From assembly GCA_964632485.1 (NCBI GenBank), contig CAZWDO010000015.1:91068-105707 (forward strand): 14,640 nucleotides of DNA, read 5' to 3'. This document shows positions 14,618 through 14,640 of this stretch, piece after piece. The position numbers were made by a program, and so were the translations under genes. The notes under the pieces are model-generated. The model had not been told where the DNA came from. It saw only the letters and a program-made list of their open reading frames with translations, and ran no database searches. This DNA comes from CAZWDO01 sp964632485 [NCBI: uncultured bacterium] (GTDB lineage: Bacteria > JAGOEH01). How positions within the stretch are numbered: the first letter of the stretch is position 1; each line of letters begins with the position of its first letter.

Positions 14618-14640
14618 CTTGTTTTAAGTCAATTTATTAA
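14588..14640 (-). other. Non-homologous flank at the permease break, possibly an insertion-sequence end
   Basis: Read on the minus strand, the bases before the permease homology contain AATTGAC (14634-14628) and AGTTGAC (14619-14613), a direct repeat with a 15-base period, followed by CCCATTTCGAGC. Repeated GTTGACCCC-like motifs occur at the ends of IS21-type elements, so this may be the tip of such an element, but 53 bases are too few to be sure. It breaks the permease gene. Confidence 0.25.

Overview
The window looks like a piece of a Gram-negative (diderm), probably anaerobic or facultative bacterium from a poorly sampled lineage. The diderm call rests on an RND efflux operon with a periplasmic adaptor and on putative lipoproteins. 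The anaerobic hint is the NAD-linked class 1B dihydroorotate dehydrogenase pair. Six-bladed beta-propeller lipoproteins with G-x-G-P-G-E motifs are common in Bacteroidota, Acidobacteriota/Aminicenantia and relatives, but I cannot place the organism more precisely.

Layout. (1) 1-1924, plus strand: the tail of an unidentified gene ending in a pentapeptide-repeat region, overlapping pyrK by ATGA, which in turn overlaps pyrD. (2) 1925-2258: a convergent intergenic region holding three 46-bp palindromic elements and a shorter relative. (3) 2259-3329, minus: a beta-propeller lipoprotein gene with its own good sigma70-type promoter. (4) 3411-7970, minus: an AT-rich putative operon. In transcription order it has a strong promoter, a previously unmarked 30-codon leader ORF made almost entirely of four perfect 16-bp tandem repeats, a membrane-anchored protein with two thioredoxin-like domains, a second beta-propeller lipoprotein, a secreted 79-residue peptide with seven cysteines, a polytopic membrane protein with a periplasmic C-terminal domain, and an M23 metallopeptidase. 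A perfect 16-bp inverted repeat flanks the peptide gene. (5) 8049-14617, minus: a GC-richer RND operon (permease fragment, adaptor, full permease), every junction overlapping. The distal permease lacks its N-terminal 400 or so residues and is fused to unrelated sequence at the window edge.

Most interesting is region 4. A thioredoxin-like protein, a beta-propeller lipoprotein and a Cys-rich secreted peptide recall the gene neighbourhoods of NVEALA-type peptides in Bacteroidota, but the peptide has no NVEALA motif and the remaining partners differ. I infer a cell-envelope peptide system in which the peptide is exported, its cysteines are handled by the thioredoxin-like protein, and the propeller and membrane proteins bind or process it. 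The leader repeat (not a multiple of three) and the inverted repeat suggest unusual control, possibly copy-number-dependent translation or DNA inversion. This functional reading is inference. The gene layout, repeats, cysteines and promoters are seen directly.
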